Shown here: positions 61,701 to 64,000 of the stretch, one piece after another
Numbering within the stretch: position 1 is the stretch's first letter
How the letters are laid out: each line of letters begins with the position of its first letter
Assembly (NCBI GenBank): GCA_005656395.1
Contig: SRSI01000035.1
Span: 434,001-498,000, forward strand
Reading direction: 5' to 3'
DNA: 64,000 nucleotides
Source of the DNA: Strongyloides papillosus
Lineage: Eukaryota; Nematoda; Chromadorea; Rhabditida; Strongyloididae
Notes under the pieces: model-generated
What the model saw: the letters and a program-made list of their open reading frames with translations, nothing else
What the model was told of the DNA's origin: nothing
The model's database searches: none
Made by a program: the position numbers and the translations under genes

Positions 61701-62780
61701 GATAAATGAAATAAATTCTGACGAGTAACTAGATTAAAATATTATATAGGTTTATTTTTTACGTGATGAGAAGAAATTATGGTCCTGAAAAGCACGTACT
61801 GAATTATTTTGTCAGGGAAGTCGTCTATAATTGAATAAAACTGTAATAAGTGCAATAAAACTGCAATTGGTATTTGCTGAATCTTATTTTGAAGAATAAT
61901 TTGAAAGCAAATTAAATAAATAGGGGAAATGAGTATATTAAAATCATTCATATAGTTCTGTTAATTTTTACAGAGGAAAATATAAATCAAAATTATTTAA
62001 AGTTGGAAATATCATATTAAATAAAGTATTCGATAAGGTAGGCAATAAATAAAAATTGTTGAAAAAATATAATAAAATATATGTAATTATTCTAATAAAT
62101 AACACAACAGACAACTATGAAATGGTCAAATTATTGAAAAGTGGAAGGATTAGTCATGTAAGTAACATTGGCCAAAGAATATATAAAATCACGCACATTA
62201 AACAATTAAAGTTTTATAATTCTTAATCAGATGATAAAGTATTCTACTGAGAGGATGAATAATATCCCAAATGTCATTTAAATCAGAGAAAAGTGCAAAT
62301 ATGGCTCTATAAAAAAGTACAAAGTATAGTAAAAATATCAATCAACACAAAACAACAGAGCAACAAAAAGAAACATCTAGAAGGAAGGAGTAACTAAAAA
62401 TAAAATAAGATGGAAAAAGAGAAATATAAGAATAGTAGTAAGTAAACGTTTATTTATAAATAGGAGAAATCTAACAGAGTTTCTTTACAATAAACGTAGT
62501 TATGTTATTTATCATAAATTTGCTTCTTAAATACTGATTTCTGATGTTGTATTTATCAAGCATTCATTAGCTTGATCAACATAACTATTCATTTCATAAT
62601 ATTTCAGTATTTTTGTTTTAGTATTTAATAATGTTTATAAAATATTGGATTAGTTTTGTTTAGATATTTCAATATCTTTATAGAAATGTTATAAAGACAA
62701 CGAATACATTTTTAATTTTGTCACTTGCAAAAGTGATACGTGGAATAAACTTCTTTATAAAATATCATTGTAATTTCTTA
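61701..62780. other. No gene seen
   Basis: About 1.1 kb of A+T-rich DNA between retrotransposon debris and the minisatellite. The 69-codon minus frame (61742-61951) has no support. Confidence 0.4.
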
Positions 62781-62826
62781 TTTAAGTCCCAGTGCTCTGT
62801 GGACAGCCTCATCCATGGACGAATAT

Positions 62827-63097
62827 GTTCTCGGACGTTTCCCGTCTATACACGTTCTCGGACAAATTCCGAAACATGTTTGTTCTCGGACAACTTCCGA
62901 AACATGTTTGTTCTCGGACAAATTCCGAAACATATTTGTTCTCGGACATAATCCGAAACATGTATGTTCTCGGACAACTTCCGAAACATGTTTGTTCTCG
63001 GACAAATTCCGAAACATGTATGTTCTCGGACAAATTCCGAAACATGTTTGTTCTCGGACAAATTCCGAAACATGTATGTTCTCGGACAAATCTGCGC
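62827..63097. repeat. 28-bp minisatellite, about ten units
   Basis: Units (GTTCTCGGACAAATTCCGAA followed by ACATGTTT) start at 62827, 62854, 62882, 62910, 62938, 62966, 62994, 63022, 63050 and 63078; the first and last are diverged. Variation is mostly AAATT/AACTT/ATAAT in the middle and TTT/TAT at the end. Each unit contains CGGAnnnnnTCCG and the palindrome AACATGTT. Because 28 is not a multiple of 3 and the unit lacks stops, several frames on both strands stay open across it. Confidence 0.9.
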
Positions 63098-63264
63098 AAA
63101 ATAGAAAAACCAAAACGTAGGGAAAAAACACAGAATCCAACTCAATTCCCTCAAATCTACCTCCAACGGACTCTCAATCCTAACTCAACCGATCCTGAAG
63201 ACCAGTTCAAGCTACCCTACAACCCTGAAACCCCAACTGCATCGTACCTAAGTATCTCACCTAC

Positions 63265-63345
63265 ACCTAACGTCTACTGAGGCCCGAACTCACACATACT
63301 AAGAAGACAACGTCTCACTACCAACTAAACTACGAAAGCTTGTTT
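63265..63345 (-). other. tRNA-like (A-box/B-box) sequence, probably SINE or pseudo-tRNA
   Basis: The complement contains TAGTTTAGTTGGTAG, a good polymerase-III A box, and GAGTTCGGGCCTC about 35 nt later, close to a B box. I cannot fold good D and anticodon stems, so it is not called a tRNA gene. A tRNA-derived repeat head is plausible. Confidence 0.35.
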
Positions 63346-63355
63346 CCACCTCAAA

Positions 63356-63754
63356 CAAAAAATTATATATATTTGGTACAAACTTTTTAAGAATTGTTTA
63401 TGTTATTAATTTATTATTATTCCATAATTATATATATCTATCTATTCTAGTATATAAATATATAAATAAATGTATTATTTTAGATATTTTTTTCAAAAGA
63501 TTATACTACTGATTTCTTGGTATAAATATGTCCTAAAAGTAAAGTAGGAATATGAAATGTAGACATTCAAATATAACTTTTATCAATCAATTATTGTTTA
63601 ATAAACATTATTTGATATATGCTAAAATTATAACAAATTAAAAATATTGAAGTACAAGAAATGTTTAAATAATATTAGCGAAAAATTATATTAACATTAA
63701 AAATCAAATAATTAAATCAAAACAAAGCGTTTTTCATTAAACTAGTAAGAAAAT
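63356..63754. other. Intergenic, downstream of the right-edge gene
   Basis: About 400 bp of A+T-rich DNA; nothing recognised. Confidence 0.4.
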
Positions 63755-64000
63755 TTAGTTATGCTCATAACTATTTAAAGGACAAATAAACGCTGTATTC
63801 CTTGTTTTAATATGAATTCCATTAATAAATGCTAATTTTTTGAGCCGTGCATTGAATATTTTTAAATTTTTTCCAATGCCTTTTACCTCAAAATAAGCTT
63901 TAAAAAAATTTGTTTGCTTTATTAAATCTACAACCTCAATGTCATTGTGAACAATGTATTTTTCAAATGTTCCAGATATGAGAATTTCTCTAGTGATAAA
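63755..64000 (-). CDS. C-terminal part of an unknown protein running off the right edge
   Basis: Minus-strand frame open from the window end to a TAA at 63755: 81 residues, including EILISGTFEKYIVHNDIEVV, FKAYFEVKGIGKNLKIFNAR and FICPLNSYEHN. Such an open run is unlikely by chance in this A+T-rich DNA, and the composition (mixed charged and hydrophobic residues, no low complexity) is protein-like. No signal, membrane or known domain is seen in the visible part. The 5' end and any introns lie outside the window. Confidence 0.6.
   Translation of the reverse strand, partial: FITREILISGTFEKYIVHNDIEVVDLIKQTNFFKAYFEVKGIGKNLKIFNARLKKLAFINGIHIKTRNTAFICPLNSYEHN

Larger units (their letters stand above)
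62785..63355. other. Base-composition island (much less A+T-rich than flanks)
   Basis: The segment from CCAGTGCTCTGTGGACAGCC (62788) to about 63355 is clearly richer in C and G than everything around it. It holds the 28-bp minisatellite and a C-rich tail (CCTACAACCCTGAAACCCCA). It is probably a transposed or tRNA-derived repeat, or a piece of a different-origin sequence; no protein family is recognised. Confidence 0.6.

Noticed and set aside
62827..63097. Possible CRISPR array (28-bp repeats)
   Set aside because: Units are directly adjacent with no unique spacers.
62778..63280. Six overlapping long frames on both strands
   Set aside because: All are created by the stop-free 28-bp minisatellite; no frame is favoured and no domain is present.

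Overview
The window looks like nuclear DNA of a small-genome nematode, most likely a strongyloidid (Strongyloides or Parastrongyloides type). This is inferred from very A+T-rich sequence, tiny GT-AG introns (34 to about 205 bp), a nematode-style C-terminal importin-5 (imb-3) protein, nematode-type sulfotransferase and transthyretin-like secreted genes, and U-rich TTTTAG acceptors just before start codons. No prokaryotic gene order, CRISPR array or confident tRNA/rRNA gene is seen.

Left part (1-20 kb), ordinary single-copy genes: a partial secreted Lys/His/Thr-rich protein cut by the window edge (minus), a two-exon four-TM protein (minus), a two-exon divergent protein kinase (minus), a divergently transcribed two-exon sulfotransferase (plus), the two-exon importin-5 gene (plus) and a two-exon coiled-coil protein resembling bublin/BBLN (plus). 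Exon joins were worked out by hand; every join gives an intact reading frame.

Middle part (21.9-38.7 kb), a lineage-specific cluster: six copies (five expressed-looking, one wrecked) of a small secreted, dibasic-site-containing precursor family ('family 1'), and two copies of a second secreted family with a Lys/Arg-rich tail ('family 2', one intact, one with two in-frame stops). The copies share an upstream promoter module with a TATA box, are mosaics of one another, and are embedded in a segmental duplication (about 27.2-31.3 kb versus 34.8-38.15 kb). This is the best candidate for an undescribed system.

Right part: a 537-residue unknown protein (39.2-40.8 kb), then a transposon graveyard from about 44.9 to 63.3 kb holding two mariner remnants, a Merlin (IS1016-like) transposase pseudogene, a Mutator-like element with a FLYWCH-like pseudogene and a nested hAT-like element (8-bp target duplication, 14-bp inverted ends, internal 176-bp tandem array), Ty3/gypsy-like retrotransposon pieces with a gag-only unit, a 1.45-kb fold-back element inserted into the retrotransposon, and a 28-bp minisatellite in a base-composition island. 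One live-looking secreted gene (transthyretin-like, 54.05-54.52 kb, with a 34-bp intron) sits among them. A further partial gene runs off the right edge on the minus strand.
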